Below are positions 35,413 through 47,064 of a stretch of DNA of 64,000 nucleotides, piece by piece. The position numbers and the translations under genes were made by a program. Source of the stretch: Theobroma cacao. Taxonomy: Eukaryota; Streptophyta; Magnoliopsida; Malvales; Malvaceae. The stretch lies in NCBI RefSeq assembly GCF_000208745.1, contig NC_030854.1:37433729-37497728 (forward strand). Reading direction: 5' to 3'. The notes below the pieces were generated by a model that was not told where the DNA came from, did no database searches, and was given only the letters and a program-made list of their open reading frames with translations. How positions within the stretch are numbered: the stretch's first letter is position 1; each line of letters begins with the position of its first letter.

Positions 35413-35562
35413 TGTGTCAGGTCTCCGGTTAAAGTTTGGCCCTCCCTGTTCTGCTTCCATTTGCTTTCCTCTGTTACACTCTCCCACCAAACTTTTTCAT
35501 GACCATTGACTGTGTGCAGACTGCTTTGTCCATTATGACGCGCTCCATAACTGTCTCATAAA

Positions 35563-35645
35563 GACAAGACGGAATGCCTTTCTTTGACGTGTGCAGACTG
35601 CTTTTGTCCATTTATAAAGGAAGACTTACCAAAAGTAAGTCTTCA
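35563..35645 (+). promoter_or_regulatory. ACGTG-TATA-hairpin module m7
   Basis: GACAAGACGGAATGCC, TTTGACGTGTGCAGACTG, TTATAAAG and AAGACTT (35621-35627), with AAGTCTT at 35637-35643 after a 4-base insertion in the loop. Confidence 0.5.
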
Positions 35646-36148
35646 TTTTTACCTTCCCATTTATGATGTAGGCTCCATAAATGAATAGTCTGGAGCGGAA
35701 GATGAGGCGAAAGTGGTCCTTCACAATTGTCTATGTAAATGGTCATGATTTATCGAGGGGAAATAGGAGGTTTTACAATAAAACACCGTACTTTGGAATT
35801 AACTTTTGATTATACACAGAGATAAAGTAAATTATGGTTTTTACGAGAAAAATAAAAAATCAAAAGTCATGAGTCTTTTTTAAATCTTGAAAAAGATAGT
35901 TTATCTTTTATAATAATCCGTTATATATTTTTGGAACATTAGAATAAATAATGGAGAGAAGTACTTCAACCCCATTACTTTGTTAGAGTTGTAAAAACAA
36001 AAAGATTGTGGGAAAACCACTTTTAGATGCATAGAGTATATATATTGAGAGGATGTGAAGTGTAATTAAGGTAAACTTTTAAAATTGATCAATTACAGAA
36101 TCTTTATCATTGTGTCTTTCCTTACCATCTCAAATTGATTATTCACTA

Positions 36149-36460
36149 ATGGAGAAGGAGAAGGAGGGAGAGAGAATAGAGAAAATCAACCATTTTAGCC
36201 ATCCACATCCATTGCTGTTCAATGATGAAGAGCAGAGTGATAAAAGTAAAGAAGCTCGCTGCTCCGCATGTTTGGAATCCTTATTGGGCTCAAGTTTTAG
36301 CTGTGCAGAATGTGACTTTCACCTCCATAAAAAATGTGCCGAGGCACCTTCAGAAATTCATTCCCCTTTCCATTGTAAGCAAGCTGCTCTTACTCTTAAG
36401 TCAAATCCACCATGGGAGCCGCCACCCTCTATTTGTGATTTATGCATAGAGTATATATAG
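36149..36460 (+). pseudogene. DC1 (C1-like) domain protein, N-terminal fragment
   Basis: From the ATG at 36149: MEKEKEGERIEKINHFSHPH begins a classic plant DC1 protein. The first domain has H-x(n)-H at HFSHPHPL, then CSACLESLLGSSFSCAECDF and HLHKKCAEAP, the zinc-binding Cys/His spacing. A second domain starts (HPF-like SPFHCKQAALTL) and the frame ends after ICDLCIEYI. Intact family members are several hundred residues long with multiple domains, so this is the first about 100 codons only. The tail runs into sequence resembling the local P-block (GAGTATATATAG), so it is an insertion rather than a native gene. Confidence 0.75.
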
Positions 36461-37954
36461 AGTATATAAATTGTGAACTTTTAAAAATAAAAATAACAGA
36501 TGACAATATGTAAGAAAGGGTACTTTATTTAATTTTTATTGTCTGTTTGTGGTGATAACAAGGTGATAAAGCTCCTGATTTAAACATAATTAGAGGAAAA
36601 ACATATAATACAAAAAACTCATTTCTAAGGTATATTTTTTAAAATATTTATCATAACATAATAAAAACGTTACATGCATTTATCAAAAATAATTTAAATA
36701 CATATTTCTCACTTAATATATCATCAAATCAAAGCTAAGCCATTTAGTCAATCCTTAGCATTAGACTGAATCTAGACCAATTAACCCAAAAGGAATCGAT
36801 ATATGATTTTTATGCACTAGTTTAGCTTCATAAGCTCATTGATACTACTAACTTAAATACAATAACATTAAACATTAATCATTTTACCATTCCAACTTTA
36901 AGATTTTTTTCACGTATTCACGTAATCAATCAACTTTTGAATTTCATAAATCTTAAAATTTTATATGTCTTATCTTAATGAATTTAAAAATAAAAAAAAT
37001 TAAAATCTACTCTTAATAAAATAACAAAAAGAAAAAAAATTTAGATTTAAGAAAAATAATCTTGATTGTAAAACCTTTGAATAATCATATTTAGAGTTTT
37101 AATTTTTCATCTTAATTTAGCTTTGTAATTGAAAAAACAGCTCATGATTTTGACAAGTAACAAGGGACTTGAGAGAAAGATGAAAATTGAGGCAGCGTGA
37201 AGAAACAAGACTGCAGAAACAAAGTATCAAAAATAAAAAAAATGTACAATAATGGAGAAACAAAGGGTTCGGCCAATAGGCAACAAAAGAAATAAAAAGT
37301 GTGGGCACCATCCAATGTGAGAAAAACACAAAAGAAAGGCAAAGCTTTTCAAAGAAGTTTGGGAACATTTTTTAAAGAAAAGGAAAAGATTCCTCAAGTG
37401 TTTTACTATTTATATGTTATATATTTTAACTATAATTTTGATGGATCTTGGTACAGATAAATGGGAGAAACAATTTCTTGAGATTTTTAGAAATTAATGT
37501 AAGTAATATAATTTTTTAAATAATATTTTTGATGTATCATGTTTGATAAAAATTCACTAAAAAATGATTATTTTATTTTTGAGTTTAATTTTTTATTTTT
37601 ACTTTTATTTGAAAATTTGGGTTTTCAAACCTAATGTTCAAATTGCTGCCCCATAGATCAATAATTTTTGCTTCCAACATCCCATTTGACCTCACACCTC
37701 CTCACGTTGTTAAAGAAGGAATGGAACCATAATAGGCATACATCCCATCAACCCCAGACCAAGGAGGGGACGACAAAATATAAATATATCCAAGACAAGT
37801 TAAAAGCCAAAGAAATTAATTAAAGTGATTGATCATCAACTTGTCAGGTGGTCTAGTTACTAATAAACTCATAAAATCTTGCACCAAGCTTTCTCATGAC
37901 CATTGAATGTGTGCAGACTGCTTTGTCCATTTCTAACGTGCTCCATTATTGTGT

Positions 37955-37996
37955 GATAAAGACAAGACGGAACACCTTTCAGTAACGTGTGCATTT
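37955..37996 (+). promoter_or_regulatory. Truncated module m8
   Basis: GATAAAGACAAGACGG and AACGTGTGCAT, then the module stops where a copy of the 29345-29620 repeat begins; TATA-like box and hairpin are gone. Confidence 0.4.
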
Positions 37997-39215
37997 TTAT
38001 ATATTTTTTATTTATTTAATTTAAATTTAAATTTGGTGCATTTTTATCATTAATTGCATTTAATTAATTAATTTTTAAACATATGAAATGGAATTTTAGT
38101 AAAGTCGGGTAAGATCCTTCTATTGCTTTCAAAGATAACTAACTTTGTTTACTTTTTTTTAAGTTATGGATAAAGAAATTATAAATACGATCAATTGTTA
38201 TGAAGATTGGAAAGAGAGCATAACGAGAAAGAAGGTAAAAAAAAAATCTTGATGATGGGGAGGGGGGCGTTACTAAGCCAAAGGCTTCGCTTTCTTATTT
38301 TTTTTCTATTACAACCAGAACGCTTTCATTCCTTGATAATTGTGTATGATGTTGGGATATTCTTATAATTTATAAAGGAAAATAGGCCTTTTTACAATAA
38401 ATTACTTGACTATACTATTAAAATCAAAAGCAAAGTGTCTTGATTTAGTTTAATAATATTGGATCTTGTACACCCACCATGTGGATGAAGGAAAAAAATA
38501 ATTTTAAAAAAATTTAAAATTTCATTTAAAATAAAAAAATCATTTAATACATCATATTATCATATTCAACATCACGTTAGTAAATGTTAAACATTACATC
38601 AACTCAATCAAGATACATGATAAATAAGGATGTGAAGTGTTAATCAAAGAATTTGGAAATAGGATTGTTTAAGGTGAATAATGAAAGAAATATTTTTCTT
38701 AAATAAAAGAGAAAGAACACATGCAATAGGTAAAAGAAAGAATAATGGAGATAAAATAGAGATTTAAATTTTATCTCTGATTAAAGAAAAGAAAATAGTT
38801 ATGGCAATAATTGAAGTTTTATTTAGTAATTTAAAAATGTGTTGTGAAGGTTAATGAATACAATTAGTCTTTTTTTTTTTTAATGTATCGAATGAAGTTT
38901 TTTTTTGGTAAAATTGAAAGATTTTTTATGGCTAATAAGTATCAGGTATTTCTCACTCCTATATACTCCTAAATAATTTTAAAATGTTCTTTCAAATTAA
39001 AAAATCAAAATACTCAAAGAATTCTTCAAAAAACTAAAGAAGTAAAACCATTCAAGGATGTTAAGGATAAAACTTACAGAATTTTTAAAAGTTTAAGGTG
39101 GAGATTGTTTTTATTTATGTCATTTGAAATTTCTTTACTTTTTAAGCATAAAATCTTTTCAGATTCTGGAAATCAAGAAGAAAGGAATTTCCTAAGTTTT
39201 GGAAAGTGGGACTTC
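37997..39215. repeat. Copy of the 29.4-kb repeat followed by block R1
   Basis: 37997-38252 repeats 29345-29620. 38255-39215 (R1) matches 41268-42245 (R2), sharing AAGGCTTCGCTTTCTTAT-like and GATTCTGGAAATCAAGAAG motifs. No coding region is supported. Confidence 0.6.
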
Positions 39216-39299
39216 AACTCAAAACATCAACTTGATATTATTGGTCAGGAAAAAGAAAAAAAAGAAAAGGTTTTTTTTTTAAAAAGCATGCAAGTTGAT

Positions 39300-40639
39300 T
39301 TATAAGTACAAACATAATTGAATTTGGCAAACCTAGCTAAAATCGATTTCGATAAGAACATAAACCAGAAGGAATTCCAAAATGCTCAGTGAGCTGTTAT
39401 GGATATCTCATAACTGGCAGATCGTGTGAATGAAATGAGTCACATTGTGACAAAGACAAAAAGAAAGGTAAAGAGAGGTGCAAGAAAAGAAAAGAAAAGA
39501 AAAAAGGGAAGAAACAGTCAAGTCAAAACAAAAAAAATTAAAATCAAAATGGTAATCAACACTGCACAATTGCTCTTTTTTATTTGTTAAGATAATATAT
39601 AATTCATTGTCATTGTCTTGGTGGATTATTAATTATAAAGAAAGACTTGTCTTTATCATTTCATTAAAAAAATAAACAAAAATTATAAGGAAAGACTCAC
39701 CCTAAGTTTTCATTGTTTAAATAATACCAATCATCGATTATAGAGGAGAGAAAAGACAAATTAAGTAGCTAAAATGTAGAAAAAACACACGAGATAGCTT
39801 TACTTAAAGCAATTGCAATATCTAAAGTTTCAATATAAAATTAGGTTAAATTCATATTGATATCTAAACTTTCTCCTTTATGTTTGAAGTACATGTCATA
39901 AACCACTCTAACAAAATTAATGGCAAAAACAATAATGCAACTTCATGATTATTTATTTTTATTTTACTTTTAACTATTAATAATTTATTTAAAATATCAA
40001 TAATTGATATTTTAAATATTAATTTTTTTATTTATAATTTAATATTATTATGATTAAATTATTAATTAATTTTAGATTAATTTTAATTAAAATTATTAAT
40101 TGTTTNNNNNATTAATATTAATTTTTAATTTATAATAAATATTATTATGATTAAAATATTAATTAATTTTAAATTATTTTAAAAATTAAAATATTAATTG
40201 TTTATCATATGTAATTAAAATCTTAAACTTTTTATTTTAATTTTGTTTACACTTATAAGAGATATTTTAATCTTATTAATTTAGAAGTTATTCTCTCAAT
40301 CATAAAATAGTAAATATCATAAAAAAAATTAAAATTAGTTAAGTTTTAATGCTGAGTGATTTTGAAGAATAACTACTACGAAAAAATAGTTATTCAATGA
40401 GACATTTACCAACCAAACGATGAAAAAAGTAACTTATGGGTGGAAAGTCGAGGGATGTGGGAAGCCGACACAACACAAGAGAAGGGAAGGAGACAAAAGA
40501 GCAAGCGAAAACAAAGAAAGGGCAAACGATAATGGCTTTGATCTTTTCTTTCTTTACCTAGCTGCTATTAACCAAGCTTTTCATCATGGCCAATATTGAA
40601 TGTGGCCATCGATCATGGGTCACTAAAAGCAAAACTTAA
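39300..40639. other. Repeat mosaic including block S1 and a 5-N gap
   Basis: 39300-39450 (S1) matches 43610-43770 (S2), e.g. GAATTTGGCAAACCTAGC. 39641-39654 is a tight palindrome AAAGAC-TT-GTCTTT after TATAAAG, a degenerate relative of the hairpin modules. 39960-40330 is AT-rich MITE-like DNA with nnnnn at 40106-40110. 40440-40520 resembles the purine-rich NLR upstream tract. Confidence 0.45.
40106..40110. other. Five-N assembly gap
   Basis: nnnnn inside an AT-rich repeat; the true length is unknown. Confidence 0.95.
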
Positions 40640-40718
40640 TGATTGACTGTTGACGTGACTCAAATAAAACAAATGGGGTTGGGGACCACTTGCTCAATTA
40701 TTCTACTTTAAAGTTCAA

Positions 40719-40860
40719 AAGGGGAGAGTTTTTCTTTGACGTGTGAATACTATACTGCTTGTTCAATTATAAAGAAAGACTTACCACTTTCTTCGTCAAC
40801 TTGAATCATTAAGTTATTGCCAATTGAAGTACAACGAAAGACTCACCATTTAAGTCTTTA
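40719..40860 (+). promoter_or_regulatory. ACGTG-TATA-hairpin module m9 with secondary hairpin
   Basis: GGGGAGAGTTTTTCTTTGACG, GTGTGAATACTATACTGC, TTATAAAGAAAGACTT (second arm lost), then AAAGACT (40837-40843) / AGTCTTT (40853-40859). Confidence 0.45.
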
Positions 40861-41211
40861 TTGTACCTTTCCTTTTTTAAAATAATAATATATAAAATAA
40901 GTCCTCATTAATTATTTATGCAGATTTTATTAAACAAGTAAATAATATATTTGTCCAAAACGAAAGAGAGCAGATCCAAGCCAAAAACAAAAATAACGTT
41001 TCCCTATTTGGTGCAGCTGTAACTTTTTTTTTTTAAATGGAAGAATTAATTTGTAATTGCAGACAGAACAAGACGTGTTAACAACTCTTGATTTAATATT
41101 TTTATAAAAACTTTTTAATTATAGGGCATTGGATGTGGCCTATATATAGGAATTTCAGTCTTACAACAAGGAACAGTAAAAAAAACACCCACAAAATTCA
41201 ATGAATGTCAA

Positions 41212-41268
41212 AGACGTGTGAAGACCGCTTGCCCAAATGTAAAGCAAGACTTACCAAAAGTCTTGGTG
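41212..41268 (+). promoter_or_regulatory. ACGTG-hairpin module m10, best stem
   Basis: GACGTGTGAAGACCGC, ATGTAAAGC, then CAAGACTT (41245-41252), loop ACCAA, AAGTCTTG (41258-41265): an 8-bp perfect stem. Confidence 0.5.
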
Positions 41269-42510
41269 ATGTGAAGGGGGGTGCTACTAAGCCAGAGGCT
41301 TCGCTTTCTTATCCTTTTCGATTACAACCAAAACGCTTTTATTCTTTGATAGTTGCGTATGATGGTAGGATATTCTCATAATTTATCTAGAGAAATAGGC
41401 TTTTTTACTATAAATTACCTTATTATATTATTAAAATCAAAAGCAATGTGTCTTAATTTAGTTTAATAATTTTGGATCTTGCACACCCACTCTGTCGATG
41501 AAAGAGAAAAAATATAATAATTAAAAAATTAAAATTTTTATTTGAAATAAAAAATCATTGAATATATCACAACATCTTATTCAATATCACGTAGTAAATA
41601 TTAAACATTACATCAACCCAATCAACATACCTAATAAATAAGGATGTTAAATGTTAATTAAGAAATTTGCAAATGGGATTCTTTAAGGTGAATTATGAAA
41701 GAAATATGTTTCTTAAATAAAAGAGAAAGAACACATGCAAAAGGTAAAAGAAAGAATCATGGAGATAAAACAAAGATTTAAATTTTATCTCTGATTAAAG
41801 AAAAGAAAATAGTTATGGTAATAATTGAAGTTTTATTTAGTAATTTAAAAATGTGTTGTGAAGGTTAATGAATAGAATTTTGTTTTTTTTTTATGTATAA
41901 AATGAAGTTTTTTTTATTGGGTAAAATTGTAAGATTTTTTATAATCAATAAATATCGGGTATTTTTCACTGCCATATACTCCTAAATAATTTTAAAAATG
42001 TTCTTTCAAATTAAAAAATCAAAATACTCAAAGAATTCTTCAAAAAACTAAAGAAGCAAAACCGCTCAAGGATGTTAAGGATAAAACTTCAAGAATTTTT
42101 GAAAGTTTAAAGTCTGGAGATTATTTTTATTTATTTAATTTGATTTTTTTTTTTTACTTTTTAAGCATAAAATCTTTTCAGATTCTGGAAATCAAGAAGA
42201 AAAGAATTTCCTGAGTTTTGGAAAGTGGGACTTCAACTCAAAACATCTACCCAACCAAACTTCTACTCTCTTCCTTATCTTCGACTTTATTCACCTTCTC
42301 TACCTCATCATTGTATAATTAAATCTAAAATAGACACAAACTGAACCAAAAAATAAAATAGAAATGGATGAATCGATAATCAAACTATAGGGCAAATGGA
42401 ATTTCAGTCTACAATGAGGTAAAAAAAACAAAAAAATTCAATGGATGGCAAAGAAGACAGTGCAAAAGAAAGCATCATAAGGGAGGAAGTTGGAAATAAA
42501 TACTATAGGA

Positions 42511-43149
42511 AGTTAAATTTAACAAATGAATTAACATTTGAGTAATCAAATGAATAATAAATAAATAACGAGTTATATAGATATATAGTAATAAAATTAA
42601 TTAAATAAATTTTAAACAAATTAAATAAAATATTTAAAATATGAAATCTTTCACACTTACTCGTGTCATATTTTATTTTTCGATGCAAATCAAGTAAAAT
42701 ACACGAAGTTTTGGGCCCAAATGCTCAATTATTGTGTGATAAAGCCGAAATGGGTGAGCTTTTCTTGGACGTGTAAAGACTGCTTGTCCAAATGTAAAGG
42801 AAGACTTAGATGTTACTGTAAAATAGTTGGAAAAATATTAGATACACAACTAGTTTTATTTTATTAAAGATTTGCATTCGAGCATTTGGAAGATTAACAT
42901 GTGTTTATATTGTAAAATAATAGAATTGATGTGTAACTGAAGTCTTCGGATATGCTTACTAATTTTTCTTTCTACACTTCATGTTATTTAATTCATTCCT
43001 CTTTGATTATCAAAATACCATTTGGAGTGAATAACTCTAAATCATAAATAGCTTTTCACTTTTTTCATTTTCAATATTAAAATGACTAATTTTTAAACAA
43101 GATAATTAGCTTCATAGAAAGTTTAAACTTAATACGGACACTTTAGGTT
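42511..43149. other. AT-rich spacer
   Basis: It contains module m11 near 42735 and otherwise nothing I can name. Confidence 0.4.
42735..42805 (+). promoter_or_regulatory. ACGTG-TATA-hairpin module m11
   Basis: GATAAAGCCGAAATGGGTG, AGCTTTTCTTGGACGTGT, AAATGTAAAGGAAGACTT; the second arm is absent. Confidence 0.4.
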
Positions 43150-43570
43150 ACATATAGAAAGTTTAAACTAAAATCAAGTGTCATATTATCAGCAAAAGGA
43201 TGTACTTTCATTTAAATAATTGGAATGTAACAAAGGTAAGAGATTTAATGATATCTATATGAAACATTTGCAATCCTTTCCAAGCTATTGAAACAGGGGT
43301 GTCTTGGCTTATGGACCTTACAAGCAATTCAACGTACAATGGAAGAGGGCATCTCCACTATAACACTACATAGCAACTAAGCCGTGACGAAGGAAATAGA
43401 GTACTGAGGATTATATGGATGTAGAAGATCTACTTACCCTCTGATTTCTTACTCAATCGAAGAAAAATGAGCCTAAAGTGTCTTACAAGTATAAAAATTT
43501 TTTACCTTATTTTAGCTTGGACAATCTGTAATCATAAGAAACAACATATTGAATTGGTGTAGTGCTATTA
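43150..43570. repeat. Orphan copy of the NLR 3' flank
   Basis: It matches 8107-8690 and 47410-47960 with deletions (shared AGAAAGTTTAAACT, GATGTACTTTCATT, CTTATGGACCTTACAA). The position of the terminal NLR exon is reached (TTGGACAATCTGTAATCATA), but the exon body is deleted. No LRR exon follows. Confidence 0.6.
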
Positions 43571-44378
43571 TTTATATACGAATAATATATCAATTAATTC
43601 TTCAAACACACATGCAAGTTCATTTATAATTACAAACATAATTGAATTTGGCAAACCTAGCTAAAATCCATTTCGATAAGAACATAAACCAGCAGGATTC
43701 CAAAATGTTCAGTGTGATGCTATGGATATCTCAGAACTGGCAGACAGCGGGAATGAAATGAGTCACATTGTGACAAAGACAAATGGAAAAAAGCAATGAA
43801 AAAAAGACAAATTAAGAAATAATATACCAATATAAATTAAGAAATAGATTAATGGAAGAAAGGGAAAAAAAAAAGGAAGAAAAGACAGAGTTATTGGATA
43901 GTTGCACAACAATAATGTGGCACCAACCCCAAAAAAGAAAGAAAAATTGTCACAAAGAAAGACTTATATATAACTCATCAATGTAATAAAATTTCATTTA
44001 TCTACAAAGATGGGCTTGTACCAAGCTCAGAAGGTCACTGAATATGAAACATGCTTCAAATGCCTAAAGAATCTAATTCCTTAAATCTTAGGTATTAGGT
44101 CCATGTTGGAATACCAGCCCAATGCTATGCAGAGCCTGCTCCAGTGGATACATTACGCCGAAGGCAAACAAACTGATATTTGCTTTAAATTGCCTTTAGT
44201 TGTTGTACTGGGAATTTCAGAGTCAGGCCATTAAATGAATTTCCGGTGCTCTGGATCGATGTAAAGTTAATGAACACCATCTCTGCCTTGATTTGAAGTT
44301 AATGAAAACACCAGAAGTTGAAGCAATTAGAGGATGAAGATCATAGTATTGTTTCATTGTTTCTTTTATTGCAAGCAA
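43571..44378. other. Spacer with block S2
   Basis: 43610-43770 repeats 39300-39450. The remainder to 44378 shows no gene; it is GC-richer from about 44030, possibly an old insertion of unknown type. Confidence 0.4.
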
Positions 44379-44807
44379 TGTGAAATGCCAATTGGCAAAC
44401 TCTTGAATTAGAAGCCAAACATGAGTTAGAAGCTCAACACCTCGTCTCAGCTGTTGACAATGCTAACTCCCTGTTAATCTGGAAACAAAGATTACAGTAG
44501 TGGTAACTTAAAGGAAAAATCATCTTTGAAGAAAGAAGAACAAAGACACGTGAAGCACACACTGTCATTTAAAGGAAGCACGTGCTTGGTAACTTAGAAG
44601 CTTATTTACCAGTGTTAGTTTTACTCTTACTTTTACCGTAGTAAATGGTTAGTTAGTTGGCTGTTAGATGTTAACTACTTGTAGTTTAGTTTTTCCCTCT
44701 CTGTTTTGACGGACACTTGTATATAAAGGGGCTCTCCGTATATTTTTCATTTTGTAAGAAATATCCACAATGTTGATATTTCCTTTGAGATTCTGCAACT
44801 TTTCACA
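44379..44807 (+). repeat. 5' LTR of the copia element
   Basis: Starts TGTGAAATGCC and ends ACTTTTCACA, so TGTGAA and TTCACA form a 6-bp terminal inverted repeat with TG...CA ends; 429 bp. A TATA box (TATATAAAGG) lies near 44720. The boundary is inferred from the inverted repeat and the following PBS, since no second LTR is available. Confidence 0.6.
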
Positions 44808-44819
44808 TGACATCAGAGC
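44808..44819 (+). other. Decayed primer binding site (initiator tRNA-Met type)
   Basis: TGACATCAGAGC against the usual plant copia TGGTATCAGAGC; two transitions, directly after the LTR. Confidence 0.65.
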
Positions 44820-45080
44820 GAGTTCGAGATCGGGATTCTTGATTGATCAACTTCAAATTTTGTTGAGGGTTACAATCAAGTCGGATTCATTCTATCTGCA
44901 ATCATAGTATCTGGTATTTCTTCAGTCTTTTCCATTGGGAGATTTCACTTTTTTTTCTGTAGATCTTGATTTGTTGAAAAAGTATATTGAGCATTTGTGT
45001 TATAGTTGCTTTTTTTTTTTTTGGAATCTTGATTTGCAATCTGAGAATCGTTGTCTAGACATTGAGGAGTTAGTATATTG

Positions 45081-45940
45081 ATGATGGCTGAAGAATCAGA
45101 AAGGTTGGGGAACAATTCTTCAAACCCTAAGTCTAGTAAGTCGCGTCTAGAGGATGCTGATTCATCGTTTTATGTGCACCACACTGATAACCATGGATCA
45201 GTGATGGTGAATTCTAATTGACCTCTAGCAATTACATAGTCTGGAGTAGATCATTTTTATTGGCTTTATCCATAAGAAATAAAGTCAGTTTTCTTGATGG
45301 AACCATCCTGAACCAAGTGTACAGATCCCTTGTATAACTCATGGGTTAGGTGTAACAACTTGATTGTAGCTTGGATTTTAGACTCTATTTCAGCACCAAT
45401 TGCCTCGACAGTGTTCTACATGGACGATGCTGCTGAAATATGGAATACTCTTCAGTAGAATTACGCACAACCTGATGACACACGTGTGTGCAATTTACAA
45501 TATGCCTTAGGAAATGTGAACCAAGACACCAGGACTGTTGATTCATTTTTCATAGAATTAAAGGGCATTTGGGAAGAGTTAAGGAATTTTAGACCACTAC
45601 CACATTGTGACTATGGTAAGTGTAATCCAACATGTTTTAACAAATACTCAAACCAATATCAGAAGGATATGGTTTTTAGGTCTCTAAATGGACTCAATGA
45701 ATCATTTCTGCGTTGAGGTCTCAAATCATATCAATGGAACCATTACCAAAGTTGGACAAAGCTTACAATATAATTTTAAGGGAATCTCAAAGGAGTTTGC
45801 TGATTCAATCAAATCCAGCAATTGAATCATCAGCTATGATGACTGCTGTGGATAATAGGAAGAAAACCAAGGCAGAATTGGTTTGTAATCACTGTGGTAA
45901 GAAAGGGTATACAAAAAAGAATTGTTATAGATTAATATGA
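45081..45940 (+). pseudogene. copia gag remnant with mutated zinc knuckle
   Basis: ATG at 45081 opens MMAEESERLGNNSSNPK, then HHTDNHGSVMVNSN and stops. The core resumes at 45486 (residues DTRTVDSFFIELKGIWEELR), typical of copia UBN2/gag. The zinc knuckle near 45885-45925 reads CNHCGKKGYTKKNC: the metal-binding His is Tyr, so CCHC is broken. Confidence 0.8.
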
Positions 45941-46206
45941 TTTCTTGTATATTTTAAGTTTACAAAAGGGAAAGGAAATTTCAGGAAACCAAAAACATCA
46001 GTAAATAGTGTTTCTGTTGGAAATAATGCATCTGTAAGAAGTTCTTTGGGTAGTGATCAAGATGAATAGGTGGTTGGTACAGATTCGATGTCTCAGATAT
46101 CTCTTATTAAGCATCAAGTTCAGAAATTGATGACTCTTCTTGGTGAGAATGGTATAAACAGTGAAGGTCGTATTGCAAATTCATCAAATACTCAACAAGC
46201 AAAACC

Positions 46207-47064
46207 TTGAGTAATGTGTTGTGTGTTCCCTCTATTCACTTCAATCTTGTGTCTGTCTCCAAACTCACTTCTTGCCAGAAGACTGTAGTCTTGTTCAATG
46301 ATGCACTTTGTGTTATTCAGGATATCCTCTCATGGAAGGTGATTGGGATTGCTAAAGTGACATCAGGCCTATACTTCTTACAAGACTATCAAGATGAGCA
46401 TTACCTTTCAAAATTTAATTTTGATAAGCTTGTACATTTTTCATTGCAATCTTCTATTAATGTTTGTAACACAGCACATGCAAAGTTTGATTTGTGGCAT
46501 TTTAGGTTAGGCCACATACCTTTGAATAAAATAAATGTCATTATGAACAATGTTCAAATGTTACATGTTCAAAAATTTTGATTTGTGATGTATGTCTTGT
46601 TGCAAAAATGAAAAAGTTGCCTTTTCCTGTTCACATTAAAAATACAAGTTATCCTTTTGAAATTGTGCATGCTGATGTATGGGAGCCCTATGCTATTCCT
46701 AACATCAAGGGTGAACGGTATTGTGACATCCTGAACATTTTTCAACAGATTCTATTTCAGCACCAAGTAGTCCTACTATTGATGTTGTTCCATTAACTAG
46801 GAAAAGTAATAGACTTAGACATACTCCAAAGTATCTTGAAGCATATCACATGATTTACCTTCCACCTTTCTTGTCACCAATTATCATCTGCATATAAGAT
46901 CGTTACTACTAGCCTGTCTTAAATATATGAGCCAAGTACGTATGATCAAGCTGTTCACTATTCTCACTGGAAAGAAACTATGCAATGTGAGCAAAAAGCT
47001 TTGGAAGATAATGCTACATGGAGTATTGTGGCTCTACCTTTTGACTCTCATTCTATAGGTTGTA
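46207..47064 (+). pseudogene. copia gag-pre-integrase, integrase start and RT edge, rearranged
   Basis: 46207-46581 encodes VPSIHFNLVSVSKLTSCQK and FDLWHFRLGHIPLNKI (gag-pre-integrase). 46578-46725 continues with ICDVCLVAKMKKLPFP and HADVWEPYAIPNIKGERY, the start of the integrase core; its catalytic part is deleted. From about 46750 the pre-RT linker (SAPSSPTIDVVPLTRKSNRL), then about 46960-47064 the first RT residues (ALEDNATWSIVALPFDSHSI), with stops between. Confidence 0.8.

Larger units (their letters stand above)
35160..37885. repeat. Flank block P3, with an inserted DC1 gene fragment
   Basis: Third long copy of the NLR upstream block; it holds modules m6 and m7 and continues to 37885, matching P1 to 23800. 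Between about 36075 and 36470 it contains DNA absent from P1 and P2, a DC1-domain gene fragment. The region 37380-37640 is also private to this copy. Confidence 0.65.
40640..42510. repeat. Blocks Q2 and R2 joined
   Basis: Q2 (40640-41230, copy of 33890-34470) is followed directly by R2 (41268-42245, copy of 38255-39215). 42405-42510 repeats the right end of Q1. It contains modules m9 and m10. No gene. Confidence 0.6.
44379..47064 (+). mobile_element. Degenerate, internally deleted Ty1/copia retrotransposon
   Basis: Order on the plus strand: 5' LTR (44379-44807), primer binding site, gag, gag-pre-integrase, N-terminal part of integrase, a deletion, the linker before reverse transcriptase, the first residues of RT, then an abrupt end at about 47064 where DNA matching an APK3 intron begins. 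Gag has several stops before 45486 and one at 45715. There is no RT active site, RNase H or 3' LTR in the window. It cannot transpose and is a fossil. Confidence 0.85.

Noticed and set aside
44452..44807. Alternative LTR start at TGTTGACAATG (44452)
   Set aside because: Its inverted complement is not found at the 3' end, whereas TGTGAA at 44379 pairs with TTCACA at 44802-44807.
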